This document shows, one piece after another, positions 1-7,872 of a stretch of DNA of 64,000 bases. Position 1 is the first letter of the stretch; every line of letters starts with the position of its first letter. Location of the stretch: contig NZ_JBDOQP010000004.1 of NCBI RefSeq assembly GCF_039839275.1, positions 458,242 to 522,241 on the forward strand. The letters run 5' to 3'. Made by a program: the position numbers and the translations under genes. The DNA comes from Aerobium sp039839275. GTDB taxonomy: Bacteria > Pseudomonadota > Alphaproteobacteria > Rhizobiales > Rhizobiaceae. The notes under the pieces are model-generated. The model was not told the DNA's origin, searched no databases, and saw nothing but the letters and a program-made list of their open reading frames with translations.

Positions 1-2
1 TT

Positions 3-1010
3 TCTGCTGCCGCAACTACAACACCCGCCCACCTGGAAGATCTTGCAACACGTGCCCGCGCCTATGTCGAGGCTGCGAGTTCGCCCAACACGCGGCGCGC
101 ATATGCTGCTGACTGGAAGCATTTTGCCAGTTGGTGCCGTCGCCAGGGCCTGCCCCTGCTGCCGCCGGACCCGCAGACGGTCGGTCTCTATATCACCGCC
201 TGCGCCGCGGGAACCGCATCGGGAGACCGGAAAGCCAACTCCGTCTCAACCATCGAGCGGCGGCTTTCCTCGCTGTCATGGAACTATGCGCAGCGTGCGC
301 TGCCGCTTGACCGCCGCGACCGCCACATAGCCACCGTGATGGCCGGCATTCGCAACCGGCATGCAGCTCCACCCCGACAGAAGGAAGCTATCCTGCCGGA
401 GGATCTCATCGCCATGCTGGAAACGCTGGATCGTGGAACGCTGCGCGGCTTGCGCGACCGATCCATGCTGCTTCTCGGCTTTACCGGCGGCCTGCGCCGC
501 TCCGAAATCGTGGGGCTCGACATCGGTCGCGACCAGACCGACGACGGCCGTGGCTGGATCGAGATATTCGACAAGGGAATGCTCGTCACCTTGCGTGGCA
601 AGACGGGATGGAGGGAAGTGGAAGTCGGCCGCGGCTCTTCGGATGCCACCTGCCCCGTCGAAGCGCTAAAGACCTGGCTGCGACTGGCGCGCATTGCGCA
701 CGGCCCGCTGTTTCGGCGCGTCAAGGGCCAGGGAAAGACGGTTGGCGCCGAACGCCTGAACGACCAGGAGGTCGCCCGCCTCGTCAAACGCGCGGCAATG
801 GCAGCGGGCGTCCGGGGCGATCTGGACGAAGGCGAGCGGCAAAAGCTCTTTTCCGGCCACTCGCTACGCGCCGGCCTGGCTTCCTCCGCGGAAGTCGACG
901 AGCGCTACGTACAGAAGCAGCTCGGGCATGCCTCAGCCGAGATGACCCGCAAATACCAGCGCCGCCGTGATCGCTTTCGTGTCAACCTCACCAAGGCGAG
1001 CGGCCTGTAA
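3..1010 (+). CDS. Tyrosine-type site-specific recombinase/integrase, 5' end outside the window
   Basis: The reading frame is open from base 3 to the stop at 1010, so the true start lies upstream and about 335 residues are visible. The first ~110 visible residues form an all-alpha core-binding (SAM-like) region. The rest is the catalytic domain: the first Arg in GLRRSE, the HSLR box, the LGHAS histidine and the Tyr nucleophile in RKYQRR (near base 951) are all present, so the enzyme looks intact where seen. The family cuts and rejoins DNA through a 3'-phosphotyrosine intermediate and serves in plasmid dimer resolution or in integration and excision. It converges on the repB-like gene with only 9 bp between the stops. 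No att or resolution site could be identified. Confidence 0.88.
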   Translation, partial: SAAATTTPAHLEDLATRARAYVEAASSPNTRRAYAADWKHFASWCRRQGLPLLPPDPQTVGLYITACAAGTASGDRKANSVSTIERRLSSLSWNYAQRALPLDRRDRHIATVMAGIRNRHAAPPRQKEAILPEDLIAMLETLDRGTLRGLRDRSMLLLGFTGGLRRSEIVGLDIGRDQTDDGRGWIEIFDKGMLVTLRGKTGWREVEVGRGSSDATCPVEALKTWLRLARIAHGPLFRRVKGQGKTVGAERLNDQEVARLVKRAAMAAGVRGDLDEGERQKLFSGHSLRAGLASSAEVDERYVQKQLGHASAEMTRKYQRRRDRFRVNLTKASGL

Positions 1011-1019
1011 CCTTACCAG

Positions 1020-2000
1020 TCATTTACGCGCACGATATTCGTCATAGAGGCGATCGAGGTTTTCCGACACGAATGTGCCAAAACCGGAGGCATCCTTGGC
1101 CTTGAGCTCGATCGAATAGGTGCGCCCCGCATCCTTGACCGCCACCTGGACGGCATTGCCCGCAACCGTCCATCTCCGCTCCTCCGCGCGCGATGCAGCC
1201 GGCTTGCGCTTGCGCATCTTGGTCACGGCATCAAGCAACGCGTTGAAGCGCTGCTCCGCCTCCAGATTGTCCAAGCCGCCCTGCGCGACAAAATCCAGCG
1301 CGGCACCCGCGCGCGCAGGGTGAAGCAAGGCCTTCTTCAAATCCTCCCACCGGTCGCGGCCGACACCCTTGGCCGCGCCAACCGCATCGAGCACCGGCGC
1401 GGGCACGTTTTCGGCAACCGCGAGCATCCGTGACAAGAGGGTGTCGTCGACGGTCAATGCCTTTTTGACATTGTCCTTGGAGATCCCCGCGCCCATCAGT
1501 TTGCGCGCAAACAGCGCCTTCTCGATGAAGGTGAGATCCGCACGGGCCGTGTTTTCCTGGCCCTGCGCGATGACGTGGCTGATTTCCTCGAGTGGCTTGA
1601 TCACCGCTCGGACGGCGACGCCGAGCTGGCGCGCGGCCTTTGCACGGCGATGGCCATAGACGATCACGAACCGGCCGGCATCGTCCGGGTTCGGCCGCAC
1701 GAGGATCGGCGAGTTCTGGCCAGCCTCGCGGATGGCGCTTACCAGCGCGTCGAACGCCTCCTCGTCTTCTTCCAACCGGTCCTGATAGGGTGACGGATCG
1801 AGCAGCGAAGGGTCGAGCTGCACGATCGCATCCCCTTCAAGCAACCGCATCGAGTTTTCCGCCATCTCATCCAGCGTCTGCATCATCGACCGCGAGGCCC
1901 CCCTGCGGGCGTATTCCGCTCGGGACTCCGACGGTTTCGCAATGCCACCCTCCCCGACTTGTGGATTGCCGATGTTGGACAAGAGATGCTTCCTGGCCAT
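1020..2000 (-). CDS. repB: RepB/ParB-family partition protein of an orphan repAB pair
   Basis: A 326-residue ParB-type protein that would bind a centromere-like parS site and work with the ParA-type ATPase encoded just upstream. The ParB N-terminal region runs from about residue 60, with the LDPSLLDPSPYQDR and YGHRRAKAARQLG segments, followed by the ENTARADLTFIEKALFA region and a helix-turn-helix near residues 160-180. The start at 2000 was chosen because it gives the usual RepB beginning (MARKHLLS) and has an AGGAG site about 7 nt upstream; an upstream in-frame Met at 2054 lacks this support. It follows repA by 75 bp. There is no repC after it, only the convergent recombinase gene, so this is an incomplete repABC module. 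Confidence 0.87.
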   Translation of the reverse strand: MARKHLLSNIGNPQVGEGGIAKPSESRAEYARRGASRSMMQTLDEMAENSMRLLEGDAIVQLDPSLLDPSPYQDRLEEDEEAFDALVSAIREAGQNSPILVRPNPDDAGRFVIVYGHRRAKAARQLGVAVRAVIKPLEEISHVIAQGQENTARADLTFIEKALFARKLMGAGISKDNVKKALTVDDTLLSRMLAVAENVPAPVLDAVGAAKGVGRDRWEDLKKALLHPARAGAALDFVAQGGLDNLEAEQRFNALLDAVTKMRKRKPAASRAEERRWTVAGNAVQVAVKDAGRTYSIELKAKDASGFGTFVSENLDRLYDEYRARK

Positions 2001-2075
2001 GCCGATGCTCCTAAATTCGCCCGATGCCACTGATTTCACGCCGCTTTTCGGCAATTTGCACGGCTGTCAAGATCA

Positions 2076-3293
2076 TCATCGCCTGCCCCACGCCTTGTGA
2101 ATCAGCGACATGATCTCGCCATTGACGGCATTGAGCGACGCCATCGCCCGATCATAGGTGCTGCGCGTGAACTGATTTCGCTCCACTTCGTAGAGGGTCT
2201 GCTTGGTGATACCTGCATCCGATATCGCGGTCGACTTGACCATCTGGTTGGTCAGCAGACGCTTGTTGAACATCGCCTGCATGAAGCCGACCATCTGCGC
2301 CTGCGGGCCGTCCGTGGGCTCATAGCGGGTGACGAGATAGCGGAACCAGTTGAGCCTGACCTGCGCCCCCACCGACCGGATCGACTGCAGGATGCCGCCG
2401 AGCATCAGCAGGAACTGGCTCATCGACATGATGTCGAGCATCTGCGGATGCACGGTGATCAGCACCGAGGTGGACGCGGTCAGCGCCGTCAGGGTGAGGT
2501 AGCCGAGTTGCGGCGGGCAGTCGATGACCACGACGTCGTAGCGGTCGTTGACCTCGGTCAGCGCCTTGCTGATCCTGGTAAAAAAGACGCGCCCCTCTGG
2601 CGAGCTGCTGTTGGCGGCGGCCAGCGGCGTTTCGTATTCATATTCCTGCAACTCGAGATTTGCGGGCACGATGTCGAGGCCGGGAAAGTTGGTCTTCTGG
2701 ATCACGTCCTTTATCGACCGGCGATGCTCGTCATAGCGCAAAGCCTCGAACAGCGACGGATTCTTGTCGAGTTCGGGCTGGATACCGTGCAGCGCGGTCA
2801 ATGATGCCTGCGGGTCGAGATCGATGACCAGCACCCGATGTCCTGTGAGTGCGAGATATTGCGCTAGATGGGCCGTGGTGGTGGTCTTGCCGCTGCCTCC
2901 CTTGAAGTTGACGACGGAAATGACCTGCATCTCTTCGCCCTGCCGGCGATGCGGGACGTAGCGCTTGAAGTCGCTGCGGCCATGCTTGTCGAGGAACTGG
3001 CGCAGCTCTGTCATCTGGTCGACGGTGTAGCTGCGGCGGCCCGATGCGGAGACGAGCGGTTCCGGCCCCTTGCCTTCGAGATGAAGCTTCTTGATGTGGT
3101 TCTGGGTGACACCGAGAAACTCGGCCACCTCCGCCGACGAGAACAGCCTCAGCCCCTTCTCCGCGTTCGGCGGGTATTGTTCCAGCCGCAGCATGTGCAG
3201 CTTGTCGGAGATCAGTTCGCCCTGCTCGAGAATTTCCTGAGCGAAATCCGGTTCAGCCGGCGCTTGCTTTGGGATCGTCAAAAGGTCCACCAT
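2076..3293 (-). CDS. repA: RepA/ParA-family partition ATPase of an orphan repAB pair
   Basis: A 405-residue RepA-type ParA ATPase, the usual RepA length. Residues ~45-110 form a MerR-like DNA-binding region (FSSAEVAEFLGVTQNHIKKL). The deviant Walker A motif is NFKGGSGKTTTT, followed by the VLVIDLDPQASLT and VVVIDCPPQLG segments. The family segregates replicons with its RepB partner and represses its own operon. The start at 3293 is preferred over 3395 because it matches RepA length. The protein differs clearly from the second RepA (10435-11643), as expected for co-resident systems of different incompatibility. A short inverted repeat lies at 3384-3400 upstream. Confidence 0.88.
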   Translation of the reverse strand: MVDLLTIPKQAPAEPDFAQEILEQGELISDKLHMLRLEQYPPNAEKGLRLFSSAEVAEFLGVTQNHIKKLHLEGKGPEPLVSASGRRSYTVDQMTELRQFLDKHGRSDFKRYVPHRRQGEEMQVISVVNFKGGSGKTTTTAHLAQYLALTGHRVLVIDLDPQASLTALHGIQPELDKNPSLFEALRYDEHRRSIKDVIQKTNFPGLDIVPANLELQEYEYETPLAAANSSSPEGRVFFTRISKALTEVNDRYDVVVIDCPPQLGYLTLTALTASTSVLITVHPQMLDIMSMSQFLLMLGGILQSIRSVGAQVRLNWFRYLVTRYEPTDGPQAQMVGFMQAMFNKRLLTNQMVKSTAISDAGITKQTLYEVERNQFTRSTYDRAMASLNAVNGEIMSLIHKAWGRR

Positions 3294-3383
3294 CCGGGAA
3301 TAACGCTTTTCCGCACCGCCTCGGCGCCAAAGCGTGATTACTATCAATGATTCCCGCAGGTGTGGAAAGCCGCTTTTGCCAAA

Positions 3384-3400
3384 ATCACAGCGCAAGTGAT
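3384..3400. promoter_or_regulatory. Short inverted repeat upstream of orphan repA
   Basis: ATCAC and GTGAT face each other across 7 nt, about 90 nt upstream of the repA-like start. A RepA operator or a centromere-type site is possible, but 5-bp arms can arise by chance and no second copy was identified. Confidence 0.25.
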
Positions 3401-3425
3401 AACGGGGACCCGCTGGACGAAGGGC

Positions 3426-3908
3426 CTATCGCACAAGGCTGACGTCTACCGGACGATCGTCAATGATCGCCTCCATCGAAAAGAAGCCGGTCACCGTTGC
3501 AAGATCAAAGTCTGTCGTCACCTTGCGGTAGAAGGCGTCGTAACCCTTCATGCCGCGTGTCACCACCTTGATCAGATAGTCCCAGTCCCCGCCGATCCGG
3601 TAGAAGCCGGTCACCTCGGGCAGACGCTCTACATGGGCACGGAACTTGTCCGCCCATTCGACGGAATGATGCCGTGTCCGCACCATGACAAAGACAGTCA
3701 GATCAAGTCCCAGCGCATCCAGATTGACGCGCGTATGTGCCTCAGCCAGAACCCCGTCCGCGCGAAGCCGCTGCAACCTGCGCCAGCATGCATTCTGAGA
3801 CAGGCCCACCCGCTCCGCCAGTTCTCGCTGCGACATCGATGCGTCGCGCTGCAGGCAGCTTATGATCCTTCGATCAATCTGATCGATTTTTGGCCCGTCG
3901 TCGCTCAT
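3426..3908 (-). CDS. Lrp/AsnC-family transcriptional regulator
   Basis: A 160-residue protein with the family layout: an N-terminal winged helix (IDQIDRRIISCLQRDA and SQRELAERVGLSQNACWRRL, residues ~10-60) and a C-terminal RAM effector-binding domain (residues ~70-150). The ATG at 3908 gives the typical family length but has no clear ribosome site; longer in-frame starts would run up to the neighbouring gene. It is divergent from a class V aminotransferase with an 81-bp gap, and kynureninase lies beyond. AsnC-type KynR regulators control kynurenine genes in other proteobacteria, so a kynurenine- or amino-acid-responsive role is a reasonable inference. Confidence 0.83.
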   Translation of the reverse strand: MSDDGPKIDQIDRRIISCLQRDASMSQRELAERVGLSQNACWRRLQRLRADGVLAEAHTRVNLDALGLDLTVFVMVRTRHHSVEWADKFRAHVERLPEVTGFYRIGGDWDYLIKVVTRGMKGYDAFYRKVTTDFDLATVTGFFSMEAIIDDRPVDVSLVR

Positions 3909-3989
3909 TTGAACGATAGTAGGGTGGTCATTCCTCAAAACAAGCGAATTCTCTTCCACTCGTCGATGATATGATTGCATCAATATCAA

Positions 3990-5471
3990 ATGGATCGATC
4001 AGCCGTGCTTCCCAACACCCCGTCACAAACTTGCTCGCTGCTTCAGGAATTTCGCAACAGCCTCGCCTCCCCTGCTTTGGTTGAGGAACTTCGCAGCGGT
4101 CTGATTGGTGAGAACGCCGCGATCATCGGACCGTTTGGAGAGCGCAAGCTGGTCTATGCCGACTATGTCGCCTCGGGGCGCGCGCTTATGCAGGTTGAGC
4201 GTTTCATCCTCGAGAACGTGCTACCGTATTACGCCAACAGCCATACCGAGGCGTCCTACTGCGGCGGCTTCATGACGAGGATGCGCCGCGAAGCACGAAC
4301 AGCGATCGCCAGCAGTTGCAATGCAGGCCCTGACCACGCCGTCATCTTCGCAGGCAGCGGTGCGACGGCAGGGATCAACCGGCTTGTGAGCTTGCTCGGC
4401 ATCGCGGATGCTCTACGCGCGAAGAGACGCGTTCGCGTCATGGTCGGTCCCTACGAGCATCACTCGAACATCCTGCCCTGGCGTGAATGCGGGGCGGAGA
4501 TGGTGGAGATCAAAGAGACGCCGGAAGGTGGGCCTGACCTTGCCCAGTTGCAGTCGGCACTTGACGACCAAACGCCTGAGGAGCTGACGATTTGCGCGTT
4601 CTCCGCCGCCTCCAACGTCACGGGCATCGTGTCGGACGTGGCGGCGGTGACGCGGCTTGCAAAGGCGTCCGGAGCGAAGATTGTCTGGGACTATGCCGGT
4701 GCCGGACCGTACCTGCCGATCGATATGACGCCGGCCAACGACTGCCCCATCGACGCGATCGTCATATCACCACACAAATTCATCGGCGGACCCGGCGCAT
4801 CCGGCATTCTGATCGTTCGGCGGGACGCCGTCGTTTCAGCCAGGCCGACATGGCCCGGCGGTGGCACCGTCACATTCGTCTCGCCCTGGGGACACGACTA
4901 CAGCGACAGCCTCGAAGCGCGCGAAGAGGCAGGTACGCCCAATGTGGTTGGTGACATCCGCGCCGCCCTCACCTTCCTCGTGAAGGATTCCGTTGGCATC
5001 GACCTCATGGCGCACCGCAACGCCGAGCTCGCGCAGCGCGGGATGCAGCGATTGTCGGGGATGGACACACTCGACCTGCTCGGTTCGAGAATTGCGCCGC
5101 GGCTTCCGATCTTCTCGTTCCGGGTCCGGGACGGGAAGGGCGGCTTTGTGCATCAGCAACTCGTGACGCGGATGCTCAGCGATCGCTTCGGGATCCAGGC
5201 GCGTGGGGGCTGCGCCTGCGCCGGTCCTTACGTCCATCGACTGCTTGATATCGACGCCACCCGTTCAACCGCCATGCGCGAGGCCATACGACGAGGGCGC
5301 GAGGTCGAGAAGCCGGGCTTCACCCGCTTCAACCTGAGCGTCCTGATGAGTGATGAGAAGGTGGATTTCATTCTCGACTCGATTGCCGAGCTGGCCAAAG
5401 ACGCGGCGTCCTACGCCTCGCGTTACGATGTTGACCCGGCGCGCGCGATCTTTTCGCCAAAAGCGGCCTGA
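3990..5471 (+). CDS. Class V aminotransferase-fold PLP enzyme (cysteine-desulfurase-like)
   Basis: A 493-residue fold-type I PLP enzyme. Visible marks are the N-terminal YADYVASGRAL segment, the SHTEASYCGG segment, the PYEHHSNILPWRE histidine region, the Asp in IVWDYAGAGP and the Schiff-base lysine in SPHKFIGGPGASG. A cysteine-rich GGCACAGPY loop lies near residue 410, where desulfurases carry their active-site loop. It is about 80 residues longer than SufS. An upstream TTG at 3975 could also start it, but ATG 3990 leaves room for a divergent promoter. Its stop is 15 bp from the end of the convergent kynureninase. The substrate is unknown; desulfurase, selenocysteine lyase or aminotransferase activity are all possible. 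Confidence 0.8.
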   Translation: MDRSAVLPNTPSQTCSLLQEFRNSLASPALVEELRSGLIGENAAIIGPFGERKLVYADYVASGRALMQVERFILENVLPYYANSHTEASYCGGFMTRMRREARTAIASSCNAGPDHAVIFAGSGATAGINRLVSLLGIADALRAKRRVRVMVGPYEHHSNILPWRECGAEMVEIKETPEGGPDLAQLQSALDDQTPEELTICAFSAASNVTGIVSDVAAVTRLAKASGAKIVWDYAGAGPYLPIDMTPANDCPIDAIVISPHKFIGGPGASGILIVRRDAVVSARPTWPGGGTVTFVSPWGHDYSDSLEAREEAGTPNVVGDIRAALTFLVKDSVGIDLMAHRNAELAQRGMQRLSGMDTLDLLGSRIAPRLPIFSFRVRDGKGGFVHQQLVTRMLSDRFGIQARGGCACAGPYVHRLLDIDATRSTAMREAIRRGREVEKPGFTRFNLSVLMSDEKVDFILDSIAELAKDAASYASRYDVDPARAIFSPKAA

Positions 5472-5486
5472 CGGAAGTGCCCTGCC

Positions 5487-6734
5487 CTATGTCACCGCGG
5501 CGCGAACCGCGAACCGATCATCTTTCCAAACTTCCGTGCGCAACACGTCTTCGAGGATCGTCGCCGCATCCCAGACTTCGCGATATCCGATGTAGAGCGG
5601 CGTGAATCCAAAGCGCAGCGTTGTGGGCGCTCGAAAGTCGCCGATGACCCCGCGCTCGATCAGCGCCTGCATGACCGCGTATGCATTATCGTGCAGGAAC
5701 GAGACCTGACTGCCTCGCTTTGCGCTGTCGCGCGGGCTTTCCAAGGTAACGCCCAGGCCCGCGCATTTCTCCTCGACGAGTTCTATGAACAGGTCCGTCA
5801 ACGCCACGCTCTTTTCTCGCACGGCGTTGAGGTCAACGTCGTCCCAGATGTCTAGCGCGCCCTTGAGCGCGCGCATCGACAGCATGCATTGTGTACCGCA
5901 CTGAAAACGCCGGATGCCCGTATCGGCTTCGAAACCGCGCTCCATCGCAAACGGGCGGGCATGGGCCCACCACCCGCTGAGTGGCTGGCTGGCCGCGCCG
6001 AGATGCCGTTCGGCGACGTAGATGAATGCGGGAGCGCCCGGCCCGCCATTGAGATATTTGTAGGTGCACCCAACCGCGAAATCGGCATTGACGTCGTCGA
6101 GTGAGATCGGCAGCGCGCCAGCCGTATGACACAGATCCCAGACGATTATTGCGCCGGCCTCGTGCGCTCGTCGTGTCAGCGCAGCCATGTCGCGAAGTGC
6201 GCCCGACTTGTAGTTTACCTGGTTGACGAGCACCACGGCGACACTGTCGTCGATCAGTTCCTCGATGGTCTGGGCATGCACGCCCTCCAGCCGCATGGTC
6301 GTTCCCGGCAAGGTGGAAATGACCCCTTCGGCCATGTAGAGGTCGGTTGGAAAACTGCCGCCTTCGGCCACGATCACCTTGCGGTCGGGGCGCAGCCCCA
6401 TTGCCGCGTGCAGCGCCTTGTAGATATTGATCGACGTCGTATCGGCAACGACCGTCTGGCCGGGGCCGGCACCGATGAGGGCCCCAATTCGGTCACCGAG
6501 CACCACGGGAAGCTCGAACCATCCGGCCGTGTTCCAGCTCCGGATCAGGCCACTTCCCCATTCATCCTTCGCCGCGATTTCGAGTTCAGCGAAGGCGGCC
6601 GGCGACGCGGCGCCAAGCGAGTTTCCATCGAGATAGATCAGCCCTTCAGGCAGCGTGAAGCGATCTCGCAGGTGACGCAGCGGGTCGTTGGAATCCATCG
6701 TCTCGATTGCGGAGAGATCAGGTGTGGCAGTCAT
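5487..6734 (-). CDS. kynU: Kynureninase
   Basis: A 415-residue PLP enzyme that cleaves L-kynurenine to anthranilate and alanine (3-hydroxykynurenine gives 3-hydroxyanthranilate), part of tryptophan breakdown. Family segments seen are YLDGNSLGA near the N terminus, EWGSGLIRSWN, the WDLCHTAGALP region with the cofactor-ring Asp, and the lysine in GCTYKYLNGGPGAPAF. GGWWAH-type and RFGFTPLYIGY segments follow. The start at 6734 has a GAGG site about 9 nt upstream and gives the standard length. No kynA (tryptophan 2,3-dioxygenase) or kynB (formamidase) was seen in the window, so the rest of the pathway would have to be elsewhere. Confidence 0.93.
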   Translation of the reverse strand: MTATPDLSAIETMDSNDPLRHLRDRFTLPEGLIYLDGNSLGAASPAAFAELEIAAKDEWGSGLIRSWNTAGWFELPVVLGDRIGALIGAGPGQTVVADTTSINIYKALHAAMGLRPDRKVIVAEGGSFPTDLYMAEGVISTLPGTTMRLEGVHAQTIEELIDDSVAVVLVNQVNYKSGALRDMAALTRRAHEAGAIIVWDLCHTAGALPISLDDVNADFAVGCTYKYLNGGPGAPAFIYVAERHLGAASQPLSGWWAHARPFAMERGFEADTGIRRFQCGTQCMLSMRALKGALDIWDDVDLNAVREKSVALTDLFIELVEEKCAGLGVTLESPRDSAKRGSQVSFLHDNAYAVMQALIERGVIGDFRAPTTLRFGFTPLYIGYREVWDAATILEDVLRTEVWKDDRFAVRAAVT

Positions 6735-6902
6735 CGTGATTTCATCCTCGAGCGGGCCGGCGGCCTTTAGATATGCACCCAGCCATACCGGCAAATCCTC
6801 CGGCTCGTCCAGCGCCCCCTGCTCCGCGACCCATCATCCGCGTGAATCGATGGGGCATGACCGATTCATTGAATGCGTTGGACGGTTCTTCTCGGCCCAA
6901 TC

Positions 6903-7151
6903 ATGTTGCGGTTCATGGACATTCAAGATCAAGCGATCCTGCTTCATCGCATCGACCCCGCGGGGAACATGGCGCGCTTTTATGCGCTTTCGATAGAACC
7001 ATCGCTGTTCGGCGACCTTGCACTCACCCGCCGCTGGGGCCGCATCGGGACCCTCGGTTCACAGATCATCGAACTTCACGCAGATCGCGCCACGGCCACT
7101 TTGGCATTTCGCCGCCACGAACGACGAAAGCGTCAACGCGGATATCGCTGA
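6903..7151 (+). CDS. WGR-domain protein
   Basis: An 82-residue protein that is almost entirely a WGR domain. The name-giving motif appears in LTRRWGRIGTLGSQ near residue 50, after the ARFYALSIEPSLFGD strand region and before a basic C terminus (RRHERRKRQRGYR). WGR domains occur in PARPs and in short bacterial proteins often found on plasmids, where the function is unknown. The start at 6903 is chosen to give MLRFMDIQD; Met 6915 is an alternative. It is convergent with vapC, whose stop lies one base away. Confidence 0.75.
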   Translation: MLRFMDIQDQAILLHRIDPAGNMARFYALSIEPSLFGDLALTRRWGRIGTLGSQIIELHADRATATLAFRRHERRKRQRGYR

Positions 7152-7152
7152 T

Positions 7153-7557
7153 TCATGCATCGGGCGTGATCAAAACCACTGTGGGAAAATATGTCGCGTA
7201 CCGTCCGGCATCCCGGGTCAGGAGCGGAATCGCACTCACTGCCGCCTGGGCGCCGATGAAGAAGTCCGGCAATACGCCGCTACGCATTCCTCCTGAACGA
7301 CGGTACCTGGAATACGCCTTTGCAGCTAGGAACAACGCCGCTCTAGGCATTGGCGCCATTTGGAACCCGGCCTCCGCGACAAAACCGTCCAGTGCCTCGA
7401 TCCTGTCGTACCGAACGGAAAGTTCCGCATAGACGATATCGTTGATCAGCAGCGGTCCTTCCATACTCGCCGCCTCCAGCTGCTCCATTGACCACTGTGC
7501 CCACACCTCGTCGTTGGTTACGAGGTCCAGCAGCACGTTCGTGTCGACAAGAGTCAC
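7153..7557 (-). CDS. vapC: VapC-family PIN-domain ribonuclease toxin
   Basis: A 134-residue PIN-domain protein. The acidic metal-binding residues are visible in MTLVDTNVLLD, in YAELS, in LPDFFIGAQA and in TRDAGRY, so the nuclease site looks complete. VapC toxins cleave RNA (tRNA or rRNA targets) and are held inactive by VapB. The gene overlaps the upstream antitoxin by 4 bp. The pair lies directly downstream of repC, where it probably acts as an addiction module stabilising the replicon. Confidence 0.9.
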   Translation of the reverse strand: MTLVDTNVLLDLVTNDEVWAQWSMEQLEAASMEGPLLINDIVYAELSVRYDRIEALDGFVAEAGFQMAPMPRAALFLAAKAYSRYRRSGGMRSGVLPDFFIGAQAAVSAIPLLTRDAGRYATYFPTVVLITPDA

Positions 7558-7787
7558 GCGTCCCCACGCGTCAGCGACATGATCTCGTCCGTGGACAGCC
7601 CATTTCCAGCGTGGCCGCGCAGACCCGCGAACCGGCTATGTTGCTTTTTCCCATCGGCTGCGACCAACACCACGCTCCCATCTGCACCCCGTCGAAACTC
7701 GACTTTGCTGCCAGGGCCAATGCCAAGCAGATCGCGCAATGGCTTTGGAATGGTCACCTGCCCCTTCGCTGTAACCGTCGTGCTCAT
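7554..7787 (-). CDS. vapB: VapB-type antitoxin, AbrB/SpoVT fold
   Basis: A 77-residue antitoxin with the swapped-hairpin AbrB DNA-binding motif (TTVTAKGQVTIPKPLRDLLGI) in residues 1-45 and a flexible C terminus that would wrap around VapC. It is translationally coupled to vapC through a 4-bp overlap. A perfect 8-bp inverted repeat starts 13 bp upstream of its ATG, the usual place for autoregulation by the VapBC complex. Confidence 0.9.
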   Translation of the reverse strand: MSTTVTAKGQVTIPKPLRDLLGIGPGSKVEFRRGADGSVVLVAADGKKQHSRFAGLRGHAGNGLSTDEIMSLTRGDA

Positions 7788-7799
7788 TGAGGAACCCTT

Positions 7800-7827
7800 G
7801 TAATACCACGCCCGGAGAAGGTATTAC
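7800..7827. promoter_or_regulatory. Perfect inverted repeat, probable VapBC operator
   Basis: GTAATACC (7800-7807) and GGTATTAC (7820-7827) are exact inverted 8-mers separated by 12 nt, placed just upstream of vapB and downstream of the repC stop. AbrB-type antitoxins bind such palindromes in their own promoters, so this is the likely autoregulatory operator. The assignment is by position and symmetry. Confidence 0.6.
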
Positions 7828-7872
7828 TTTGCGGTCGGCCTTTCAAGTTCAAGGCCTCATTCCCGACCATCG

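Noticed and set aside
3908..3989. N-terminal extension of the AsnC regulator
   Set aside because: It would use up the divergent promoter region and gives residues not typical of the family.
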